In this document: positions 47,788 through 58,200 of the stretch, one piece after another
How the letters are laid out: every line of letters begins with the position of its first letter
Position numbering within the stretch: position 1 is the first letter of the stretch
Source of the DNA: Eleginops maclovinus
Lineage: Eukaryota > Chordata > Actinopteri > Perciformes > Eleginopidae
Direction of reading: 5' to 3'
Assembly (NCBI RefSeq): GCF_036324505.1
Contig: NC_086355.1
Span: 18,652,518 to 18,716,517, forward strand
Length of the DNA: 64,000 nucleotides
Position numbers and translations under genes: made by a program
The notes under the pieces: model-generated
Database searches by the model: none
Seen by the model: the letters and a program-made list of their open reading frames with translations, nothing else
What the model was told of the DNA's origin: nothing

Positions 47788-49011
47788 CGCAGAGATTCCT
47801 CCTGAATCAAAGATGTAGATAATGGAGACTGACAGGCATTTAGAGCAGCGGCTCATTTCAGCTCATTCTGCTCAATGTCATCTCCTCTAGATGTATCTCA
47901 CCATCATAATATCCCCTCCACTCTGTCTCTGCCTTCATCAGCTTTTATCTCTCTCTACTTTTCATTCTAATCTGATCCTATACGTCATCCTGCTCATTAA
48001 TTCTTCCTTTAATCACCATGCTTGTTGTGTCATAATATATGTTTTCCTTCTCCATGTTCTACCTTTCTTTTACCCTCACTCTCTTTGAACATTTTAACCT
48101 TGCTAACATATATTTATATATATATATTTTCTCCATGTTGGAAAAAAATTAAGTTGAAAGCAATGGTTTTTAAAAGAGGATTAAAACAAGTAAAGCACTG
48201 TATTGGATATTTTAAGAAGAGGAAGAACATCAGCTCTCAACAACTATTTTAAAGGTTTTTGTTCAGGTGTCAGGCTCCACCAACAATTCAACATACAAAG
48301 ACTGAGACAGTGATGACTTATTTTTGTCGGCTGACCCAGAAGTTGGTATCACAATGGGCTAAAGGCAATGTGAAAACTCCATTATTTTTTGGAATATTTC
48401 AACAACAAAAAAACAAGCTCTGTGGCTAAAACACAAATATGATAATTACATGTTTTGTTGAGCAGGATCTCCACATATTAACATCGCTTCATGACTTTGG
48501 CGTAAATGCAATAGGCAGAAGAAAAAAGTTAACGTAAGGCCATAACGGAACGATATCGCACGTCACCAGCGCTGTGCCAATGCGGCTAATGTTTTTTGCA
48601 TGATGACGTTTAGTCATCTCAATGAGCTTTTGTTGGAAAACGCCGTTTCTATGACACTTAAAAAAAATGCTTCACACATTCACCTGTTTGGTATTTACTG
48701 AAAATGTTATGTCTTAATTCAAAATGTGAAAAAACTTGCCAGCTTACAGATCACGTTGCAGGTGTCCAACCACAAACACGTTCAAAAACCGTTGACCTGT
48801 GGTTTAGACCAGGGGTCTTCAACGTTTTTCAGGCCAGGGACCCCCAAACTGATGGAGAGTTGGAGCAGGGACCCCCTACTATTAATATGGCATACAATTG
48901 TGTTTTATATTAAACGGGGCCTAGTGCAGTGTGTAAACATAGATACTGTTATTGTACATTCAATACTAAGCTATTTAAATAATACACAGGTTAATATATT
49001 CATGTTTTTAT

Positions 49012-49168
49012 TTTAAACAAGTGCAAGGTACAGTGTGGCCGTACCACTGCCATTTATGAACATATATCTTGCACACAACACAGGGCTATTAAAATAAATC
49101 ACAATAAAAGTTTGAACTTTAAACAAGTGCAAGGTGCAGAGTGGCTGTGCCACTGTCATTTATAAACA
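49012..49168. repeat. Duplicated about 48-bp motif inside hAT element
   Basis: Two copies, beginning at about 49012 and 49118 (tttaaacaagtgcaaggt), are nearly identical for about 48 bp and 106 bp apart. They lie between the transposase stop codon and the left end of the element. Confidence 0.85.
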
Positions 49169-49260
49169 AACACTGAGCTATGAGATTTTAACACTAAACA
49201 TGCATGTAGATGGGACAATGAATCCTCAAACCATCTGTGGATGGCACACGTACTCTCACA

Positions 49261-51177
49261 TCAGTGAGATGTCTGACCCTGATGAGCAGCACACAGCTGA
49301 TCCAGCCTTGGACGGATGGAGGTTGTCAGGCAGAGGGTCATATCAGCCTCAGGCTGCAGCCTTGACCTGTATTTGTTTTTCAAGTAAGTCAGTGAGGAAA
49401 ATCCACTTTCGCAAAGATAGGTTGTGGCAAAGGGCAAAAGGCTCATCATGGCTTTTCCTGCCAATTGCGGAAAGTCTTTCTGGCAAGAGATCCAGAACTG
49501 GGTGAGTGGTTTTGTGTCATATATGTGTCTGAACGTACTGTCAGTGGATAGTTCGATTAGCTGATCCTCCTCCGTCACTGTCAGGTGTGTGCCGTCTGCT
49601 GCGTTGTCTGTGAATGGAAACAGTATCCATGTTTTGTCCCTGCGCCAGGAGTCAGCCTCAGAAAAGTAGTGCCCAAATTGTCCCTCGAGCGCCTCCAAAT
49701 GCGCAAGAATTGCGCGTGTAATGGGGGGCGAGAGCACAGCAGAATCTCCCAGCTCATCCACTGATGGAAACATGGACAATGTTTCCTCCCCGATGCGCTC
49801 CCTCCACCTTTTGATTTTTTTTAGAAAGCCTTCCATTTTGTCATACAGTTGAATGGCATGGGTATTGCGGCCTTGCATTGAACTGTTCAGTTTGTTCAGC
49901 TCAGCGAAAACATCAGCAAGATAGGCAAGTTTGGTGACCCAAACATTGTCACTGAAAAGTGCAGCCAGCTCTGTGCGCTTTTGGAGAAGTAAAAACTCCC
50001 GAATAGACTTGCGCAATTCCAGCACACGTGACAACACTGTTCCACGTGAAAGCCACCGAACCTCGGAATGGTAGAGTAGCGCAGTGTGTTCTTCTCCCTC
50101 AGCAGCAAAGAGATTCGAGAAGAGACGTGTTTGCAATGCGCTCTTCTTGACTAGGTTGACTACTTTCACTACCGAGTCCATGACATCTGCCAATTCAGCG
50201 CTCATATCTTTGGCAACAAGTGACTCCCTGTGTAGCATGCAGTGCGTCCAAATCACTTGCGGAGACACATCCCTTACAAGCGCGATTAGTCCACTTTTTA
50301 AACCAGCCATGGCTCTTGCACCGTCAGTGCACAGCGCAATACATTTTGTCCACGGAATGTCATTCTCTCTGAAAAAAACATCGATCACTTTGAAGATTTC
50401 AGAACTAGTTGTGCGTTGAGGGAGGCACTTACAAAACAAAAATTCCTCCTGCATTTCCTTATCATCGACAAAGCGCACAAACGCCAGAAGCTGGGCGTCC
50501 TTCGACACATCTGTTGACTCGTCTAATTGTAACGCAAATGCATCTGCCAACCTCAGCTTCTCTATCAGTTGCATCCTCACATCAGATGCCATCTCGTCTA
50601 TACGGCGAGCTATGGTTGTGTCCGACACTGGAATGGTTTTCAGTTTATTAATGTCAATATCATTTCCATACATGGTTTTACACATATCGGTTGCTGAAGG
50701 CAATATTAAATCCTCTGCAAGTGTGTATGGCTGTTTCTTCTGGGCAATCCGAAGAGCAATTTGATAAGAGCATTTCAAAGCTAGCTCCCCAACTTTGGCT
50801 GATTTTCTGATCAATGTCTGTTGACCTTGGAGGGATTTGAGGCTAGCTTGGAAGTATTCAACAGGTTTGTCTTTTAAGTGGCTGTGTGTTGTCTCCAAGT
50901 GACGCTGCAGCTTTGATGGCTTCATAGATTCATTTGAAAGAACAGTAGAGCAAATGACACACATTGGAAACTCAATGCCATCTGTCTCCTTAAAGGTAAA
51001 CCCGAACTTCAGATAATGATCTGAATATTTTCGTGTCTTCTCCCTTTTGCGCTTACCCTTATTAGCTGCAACATCTGCAGGCGCAGCAGGTTCTGCCTCG
51101 TCACTTGCATGTTCACTGGTGGATGGTATCTCGCTTGTGCTTGTTGATTTTTTCGCTCGAGTTACAAAACGATCCAT
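49261..51177 (-). CDS. hAT-Buster transposase with BED zinc finger, 638 aa
   Basis: This enzyme would cut and rejoin DNA at the element's ends; related host genes derived from it include ZBED5 and SCAND3/FAM200. Visible parts in order: acidic and Ser/Thr-rich start; basic nuclear-signal-like run at 40-50; BED zinc finger with C73, C76, H93, H98; a QLDEST motif with D219 and CTDGA with D285, the probable first two acidic catalytic residues; THCMLH with C313 and H316; RWLSRG near 374; a C-terminal dimerisation block about 560-620 with CESGFSSL, E590 being the likely third catalytic residue. The start at 51177 gives MDRFVTRAKK; the stop is TGA at 49261. No frameshift or internal stop. A minus-strand AATAAA lies at about 49007-49012. 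Confidence 0.93.
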   Translation of the reverse strand: MDRFVTRAKKSTSTSEIPSTSEHASDEAEPAAPADVAANKGKRKREKTRKYSDHYLKFGFTFKETDGIEFPMCVICSTVLSNESMKPSKLQRHLETTHSHLKDKPVEYFQASLKSLQGQQTLIRKSAKVGELALKCSYQIALRIAQKKQPYTLAEDLILPSATDMCKTMYGNDIDINKLKTIPVSDTTIARRIDEMASDVRMQLIEKLRLADAFALQLDESTDVSKDAQLLAFVRFVDDKEMQEEFLFCKCLPQRTTSSEIFKVIDVFFRENDIPWTKCIALCTDGARAMAGLKSGLIALVRDVSPQVIWTHCMLHRESLVAKDMSAELADVMDSVVKVVNLVKKSALQTRLFSNLFAAEGEEHTALLYHSEVRWLSRGTVLSRVLELRKSIREFLLLQKRTELAALFSDNVWVTKLAYLADVFAELNKLNSSMQGRNTHAIQLYDKMEGFLKKIKRWRERIGEETLSMFPSVDELGDSAVLSPPITRAILAHLEALEGQFGHYFSEADSWRRDKTWILFPFTDNAADGTHLTVTEEDQLIELSTDSTFRHIYDTKPLTQFWISCQKDFPQLAGKAMMSLLPFATTYLCESGFSSLTYLKNKYRSRLQPEADMTLCLTTSIRPRLDQLCAAHQGQTSH

Positions 51178-51261
51178 TTTATATGTATGGTCTTCTCAAT
51201 AATGTCGCTGCGTGCATCCCTGTGTCTGGGTCTTCAGTAAACTGGGGCCTGAATAGGCTCT

Positions 51262-51352
51262 CGTCCAATCACGGGGAACCTGACAGAGCCAGCTCATAGA
51301 CATAATATTATGTCTATGAGCCAGCGTGTGTCACACGGCCTCGTGATTGGCA
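51262..51352. repeat. Palindrome in the 5' region of the hAT element
   Basis: A perfect 30-bp palindrome sits at 51292-51321 (half-site GCTCATAGACATAAT). Outside it the symmetry continues imperfectly, including CCAATCACGGGG on one side against CCTCGTGATTGG on the other. It lies between the transposase start codon and the right end of the element. Confidence 0.9.
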
Positions 51353-51563
51353 CATCTGCCTCCATTTTTCCGTTCGCTATAATATTTTGGATTTGTGTTG
51401 TGCATTTAAAGACATTGCAATTTGTGGGAAAAAACGGTTTGTAAAAAAAATATATATATATAAAAAATTGTCTAATCAACCAAAGATTTCGCGACCCCCC
51501 TGCAGTACCTCCGCGGACCCCCTGGGGGTCGCGACTCCCCTGTTGAAGACCTCTGGTTTAGAC

Positions 51564-51600
51564 GATGACTCATTTCCAGGTTTTATGACTCATTCCAACA
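51564..51600 (-). repeat. Fragment of the same dispersed repeat at hAT insertion edge
   Basis: On the minus strand it reads ggaatgagtcataaaacctg then gaaatgagtcatc, matching the start of the repeats at 43751 and 53801. The hAT element's target duplication directly adjoins it. Confidence 0.6.
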
Positions 51601-53789
51601 CCGCCCTAGGTACTTAAAATGAAAAATAAAAGACTTAAAATGGTGCAACAAACTTAATGGTGCGAGTAAATTGCAAGAAAAAATATATATATAAATATTA
51701 GATAGAATAAGATACGACAGAGTTAGAAAGGAAATACCGTATAGAAGAATAAATACTGCAATAATATAAAAAGGTGATGATATGAAGACTAACACAGATT
51801 ATGCATATAATTGAACAGTGACTTATAAATGTTTAAGGGATTTACCAGTGCACAGAAAGTGGTTACAAGTGGCTACAGGTGGACGTTGCGGGAGAGACAA
51901 CAGCACTGATCCCTGTATCTACCTTTATTGAAACTCCCTTTGGCTAGAAGCACATTCCTCTGATGAATGGGACTTCCACAGAAATGTTTAGCCTCTGGCA
52001 ACGAGAATTGCTAAGATAGCTGAGGATCCTCCATTACATGGTTCACATGACAGGACTTACAGTTTTGTGGTTCCCAAATTACGAGACGACAACATTCACC
52101 TGGGTATAAAAACACCCAGGAATGTAATACTTCCACTTATGTGCCGAGTGCCTCACTTGAATCTTAATAATTCAACGATAATCCAAGAAAGAAAAGCAGT
52201 CCCGCTGCGGAATCCTTCTCTAAACAAACACCTTTGTGTGATTACGTCAACAGCATTATGATCATAACTGCTGTGAAACAACAGAACTCACACCCAGGTT
52301 TGTCCTCGGGGCATGTAAACGCACAAGCGGACTTCACCTGGTGTTTTGAATTTACATACAGCACAAATGTCACTGTGGCGACCGCGGTGGAGAGAAACCC
52401 GCAAAGGTAGGGTTCCCTGCTTTCGGCTGACACTGCAAGTTAAAAGCCCACCGTACACTTATTAACCCAATATATAACAAATAATAAAAATGGAATTGAT
52501 GTTTATTTTGTGGTGTTGTTCAGACGTTTATCTGGCACTACCACACATCCTTCAGGACATAGACCACCAGATTAAGATCTGTTTCCTGTCGTGCTTTTCC
52601 TGACCAGCAGCAGTAGTTTTATGTAACATCCAACTTTTATATATGAAATGATGCATTCACAGGCTGGTAAAACAGTCCGACTATTCACACAAACATGATA
52701 GACACACCTGATTCAATAATTGATTTAAATAGTGGCTCACAGACATGACATGAACTTGCTAAAGGGCTTTTGCACTACTTTAACAAATTAAATATAAAGA
52801 TTAAATAAAAGTCAAATCTACTTTGACTAATTGATTCAAAATAAATACATCAAAAAAATAAAAGTGGGGCTGTACCAAATCTAGCTCGCTCTATTCATAA
52901 CATTAAAATGCATTTTATTTTTTGAATCCAATACTTGGGCTGCAATAAGGTTATTGTGAATTTTGTTATTGAAATTGTGTGATCCAAAAGATCTTTTTAC
53001 CACAGAACATTCAAATACATTTCTAAAAGTCTAAAACGTTTTTATCTAACGAGATATTTTCTTTAATACATGTTTACCCCCAAGGTTCTTCACACAAAGG
53101 GCAAGCAACTACCTCTATTAACAGAGCAGTGCCGCAGATATTAATAAATTATATTTATATAACCGCAATAACCTGAAATCCTCCTTTTTCTCTCGGAAGT
53201 CATGAACTCATACCTTTAAAACGGGCATTCAAGGCTTTATTCAAAGCCCCTCAAAAAAACTCAACAAAGGCAGTTTGTCAGAGGGAAGTTTTAAACATAG
53301 GCTATGGGTTATTATTCATGCAATGTAGGGGGAAAATGTAATGTAAGTAATTTCAAACAAAAAAGCTAAACTGAACACAGATTGGAAACACAAAAGGGCA
53401 GGACAGTGTTCCCTCATTTATATAACAAGAGGCCCTCTTTTCCACACACACACACACACACAGAGAAAACAAGCAGGCAGAGAAACAGAGATGCAGGTTT
53501 GATTAAAGCAGCACATTCCCCTGATTTTTTCCCTTTCCTGCTGACGCTGGCACCTTTAAATGTTAGCAGGGGTCGTGTTCTGAGCACGCTGCACATTTCC
53601 ACCCGCATCCACCTCAACCCGGCACATTCCTGCCCCGCCAGCAGGGAGGCCAGGTGTTCTGCACCGAGCACACACACCCCCTGCTGCGAGGCACTTACTG
53701 CTATAAGCTAGGGGGTATAACAAGTCAGCAAAACAGCCACATTTACACCTGACACCTGTTTGTAATGAAATATTATCAGGTGAATTATA

Positions 53790-54480
53790 GGGTGATGCAG
53801 GACTGAGTCCTAAAACCAGGAAATGAGTTCACTTGTCTATAAGGTCTGTGGTTAACACAAGCTTAAGAGATGTTCACATTTTGTTTTATAACATAAATGT
53901 ATCAGTTCATAACCTCGCCTGATTTAATTTTGTGTTCTAAAGAAAGATGTTTGATTTATAAACGTAGTAAGTCTGCAAGAAAAAAAAAGACTCATCCTTT
54001 TTCTACCCTCAATAGAGTCCAGGAAAGGGGGCTAACACCTGGAAAAGAGTTATCATTTTACCACGTTTTGGTTCCCTCGTCTCGAAGTCAATGTTTTTTT
54101 AGCTTATTTTCTGGTTAGATGCTTGAAATTTGATCGCTGGTGCTTTAGATATATTTTTTTGCTTTGTTTAACAAAATAAAATATGTCAGTTGTAAACCCC
54201 CGGAAAATGAGTTCACTCGTCTAGAAGATCTGTGGTTAACACAAGCTTAGGAGATGTTTCAATTGGTTGTACCACATAAAAAGCATCAGCATATACCCTG
54301 ATTGTGGATGTGTAAAGCTAAGCCACTCGGCTGCAACTGGTTTTAAAACAGCAGTTGCTAGCGAGTGACTTATTCTTACTAGTTAACGTCACGTCGAACA
54401 CATGTTAATATGTGTAGATTTTCCAGCTGAACAAAACATGCAAGTATTGTAAAATGTAGGTTTCTCTTTTGTTAACTGTA
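53790..54480 (+). repeat. Dispersed repeat with internal duplication
   Basis: Same family as 43672-44260. The block aaatgagttcacttgtctat plus ctgtggttaacacaagctta at 53821 recurs at 54205 in near-identical form, an offset of 384 bp, so the copy is tandemly duplicated or two copies are joined. Confidence 0.75.
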
Positions 54481-55187
54481 TTTAGAATTGGACTTTTCTT
54501 CAAACTGTACATTTATATTTCATTTAAGATGCTATTCCTTGCACACTTAATGTCAATATTATCTTACTTCATTTCGTTATCTGTAATGTGGCCCTTCATA
54601 GAGTGTATTTAACAGATAGTCTACAGATTTTTAGCTTTCAACTTACTTTTTATTTCTGTTTTATTTTCTATTTTGTTTGTACTTTGTTTATTTTATACTT
54701 TTTATTTTTCACATTAATGTCCAATGCCTAGTTTTAATATACTGCTGTGACCAAAACATTTCCCAATTTGGGATCAATAAAGTATATCTTATCTTATTTT
54801 GTATCTTCTACCCCAGATCTTATCTTTGCAATATTCCAAATTCCAATGGAAAAATCCAAATGTCGAGGAAGCACTAGCGATGTTCATTCCCAAATCGGTC
54901 TTTTGTTGACCTTGGACTATTTCTGTGGAAGTGTAGCTACTAGTCAAGAGGAATAAAAAGGAATCAATCTTGGACATTTGTCCCCAGCTGGCGATTGAGT
55001 CTGTTTGTTTCGCTTGGACCCCCGATCAGAGATATATCTGGATGGTATAGATTCCTTCACCAGCGCACTCAGCAGTTAGGCCTATGCGTTTAACAGTGTG
55101 TAGGATCAATAAGCAGCAACTTAATCAGCCTCTCATCATTGGAGTGTAAAAGCTCCCTGGACACCACAGACCATAAAGAGCAAACAG

Positions 55188-55189
<2 letters not shown>

Positions 55190-55219
<30 letters not shown>
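55190..55219. repeat. (CA)15 microsatellite
   Basis: Thirty bases of CA in the upstream non-coding block. Confidence 0.95.
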
Positions 55220-55220
<1 letters not shown>

Positions 55221-58200
55221 GCTAGATGCGTCCATATTCATGTGTGTGTGGGAGCTGATCTCGGCTCTTTGCATCTCAATGGCTTTATCTTAAGAACCTG
55301 GGCATGCATGTGGGAAAATCTGCAGTAACCTCCAGCAAAGACACAAACACATTTCAATACAGATTGTTACACCTGTTTTCAAAAGATTATATACATATCT
55401 AAGTTTGATGAAAGACTAAATAAATCAATACTTAGTTTGAAATAATGATATTTTAATACATTGTTATAAGTGAATAATGTTCTGCCTATTCTCTCCGTGA
55501 AGACTTGCTCTGTGGTCTTAAACCAATGTTTTCTTAAAAAATGTAGGTAAATGAGTCAATGATATACCTTTAATCATTTTGGGTCTCAAATATTTCAATT
55601 ACACCACACCATTTGTGACCAAATCAATTTAAATATAAAAATGTTCATATTTAGACCTGATTTTTGGCAACACCTAAGTAAAAAATATGTCAGACAGAGC
55701 GAGGAAAGCATGTGACTGGGACATGATGATTCCATGATTTCCCTAATCCCCCTCACCCTTAGGATAACCCTATAGGACTATTCTTAGGAGCCGTTTACAC
55801 CACGATACTCAAACACTCAACCAATAGCAACTCATCTCATCAGATTTCAAACCATCCCGCTCATTACTCCCCTCGCACCCTTCAAGCCTTTTTTCTGAGA
55901 AGCCTTTGATATTCTATTCTCACTCTTCGCAGAGAAATAGAATTACACTGGGGTTGACATTTAAAAATGAGAGATAGGCAGCGGGTAGTTGAGGAAACAG
56001 TACTAGGAAAAAAATCTTTTATCATCAGCCTAATCCTTTAGTGGCAATACAAAAGTCATTTTCCTGGAAAGTCTGCGCCTCCTGCTGCTGATCGGAGCTT
56101 TACTAAAAATGTGTCCGTATTATCAATGCCACACCGTCTCCGAAAGGTCACTAGCTCAGGCTCTGAGAAAAGATTACCTGTTTTGTTGATTATTTCTTCA
56201 CTTTGAAGAAAGTGTTCTCAAGGTCTCTGCAGAAAAAATACTATACTGCCAAGTCTTCAGCCCTATTCATATTTTAGACAAAGTTTTTAGAAAAAGGATA
56301 AAGAGGTAAAAATGATTCACTAAAGAAAAGATCGCAACCAGCAGGAAAAGGAAAGAGCGCCTAAATTCCCCGCCTCATGCATCAAGATGGTTCCTTCCTA
56401 CCTCTGGCTAGAAATGTACAGTGGGTTATGTTAACGTGACAAATGCAAACCCACATTTGCATTTTTACACAACCTGCCTAACCTTATCATTCACACTTGT
56501 GGCAATTGAAAGCTGCTGTGGTAAACGCACAAAATCCAGCAAATTGCTTCTACTTGCTGATATATGACCGAAAATACAAATGTATACACGCGTTTAAAAT
56601 GCTTAAACAAACTGTGTATTATTCACACTTGCACCCACACACTCAAACCCATGCACATCATCTGCTGAACGTTGGAAACAATAATTGTTTAGGCGCTTTT
56701 AGCACAAATGTTTCATTTTGTTTTTGTAAATCTAAAGTTCTTAGATTTCCAATGTTTTGTTTGTTTTTAAACACCACATCAATTTTATTAGCATATCCTT
56801 CACGAACAGGGACAGACTCACATTTTCAGATTTAGCTTGATGCATACTTTAAGAATCTCGAGGCTCTGCGTACGTTTCAAAATCTCTATACGTCCTTTCT
56901 GTTTTTTTGTTATATTCGCCATCTTTTTAAAGCCAAAATTACAACAGTAATCTCTAAGAAGTTACCCATCATCAGCTTTCTTCAGAAAAACTCACTATTT
57001 GATGAACAGCTGCTACAGTTCGACATTCTTTGGCATGGTTTGGTGGTAACAATTGTAATAAGAGAAACATTGTGTCTGGAAGTACTGTGAATACTCAAGA
57101 TAGAAGTCTATTGGAATAAAAAAATCAATAAAAATAATATCCCCAAGGTAGATAAACTTCAAAGTGTATACCTAAAAAGCTGAACAGTTGGACGCCCCGA
57201 TGTAACGCATGCGATTCAAGAGCAAGAGGCGATTGGAGATGAAGATTAAACGGATTGATTGAATGTATTATACAGCACATGTAACAAGAATAGTGCGTGG
57301 GAGAGGTGTTAGGGGACGTCTCTGTACCACTGGTTGTATGAAGAGGTGAAGATGAAAAGATGGAGGTGGGTGGAACACATTGTGGTTGGTAAACAGGGCC
57401 AAAACAGGAAAGCGTGGGCCCACCTGACAATCACCTCGCAGCCTGTACAATGTTTCCACGCTGCAGAAAATAGGGTTAGCGCCGCGTGAAGAAATACTGA
57501 GAAAGCAATTAGTCGCTTGTATCTGTGTCCTGAGGAAAGGGCCAAATGTGTGTCTGGATTAATCCCTTTAAAGGTCACGGTTTGCTTTACACGAAAATAT
57601 CAGGGTTAATGCTAATGCTAATGCTAACGGCATCCCGCATTATCGTATTTCATGTCATCATTATATCTTGAGCAGTTTTGTGAAGGAGCTACTTTTCTAG
57701 GTCTGGGCAATACGGAGAAAATCTAATAATATGATATTTTTAACCAAATGACCCCATATTGATTAGCGACGATACTGTACTGTTGGTCCTTTCACAAAAT
57801 ATTTAAACAATGAAACTTTTGACAAATAATCAGCGAATGCGAATATGCCCTTTTACTACATCAACAATCTAAGAGATTCTAAGATAAATATTCTAAGATA
57901 TTTCACAATATCTAGATTATTGATATACTGTTCAGCACTCATTTTTTCTACTTTATTACCATGTGGAAGGATGCCAACAACCTACCATGTGTCCTAAAGT
58001 TTTGGATTTAGGCATTAACTGTATTTTTAATATAGACTTTTAGATCATCACAAACCTTTTAAGAATGTTTCTGCTAGCATCACTTAGCAAAATGCAATGT
58101 AGCATTTCATTTATCCATTAAAAGGTTGTTGGAATAGCAACATTTTAAGCAATTGGTATTAGTTTGACTCCACATATTCTGTAGCATTAAGCATGCTAAA

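Larger units (their letters stand above)
48810..51555 (-). mobile_element. Complete hAT transposon, Buster group
   Basis: The element is 2746 bp with inverted ends CAGGGGTCTTCAAC at 48810 and GTTGAAGACCTCTG at 51542-51555. Both sides carry the same 8-bp target duplication GTTTAGAC (48802-48809 and 51556-51563). This has TA at its centre, the nnnTAnnn pattern known for the Buster family, unlike the Ac family pattern. It encodes one uninterrupted transposase on the minus strand, the same strand as ptpn4. Ends, duplication and open frame are all in good order, suggesting recent insertion and possible competence to move. It lies upstream of ptpn4 coding exon 1, probably in an intron. Confidence 0.95.

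Noticed and set aside
49134..50651. Plus-strand open frames at 49134, 50084 and 50409
   Set aside because: They are shadows of the hAT transposase encoded on the minus strand.
53382..53711. 109-codon plus-strand open frame
   Set aside because: No recognisable domain, contains a CA microsatellite, and no splice or promoter context supports it.
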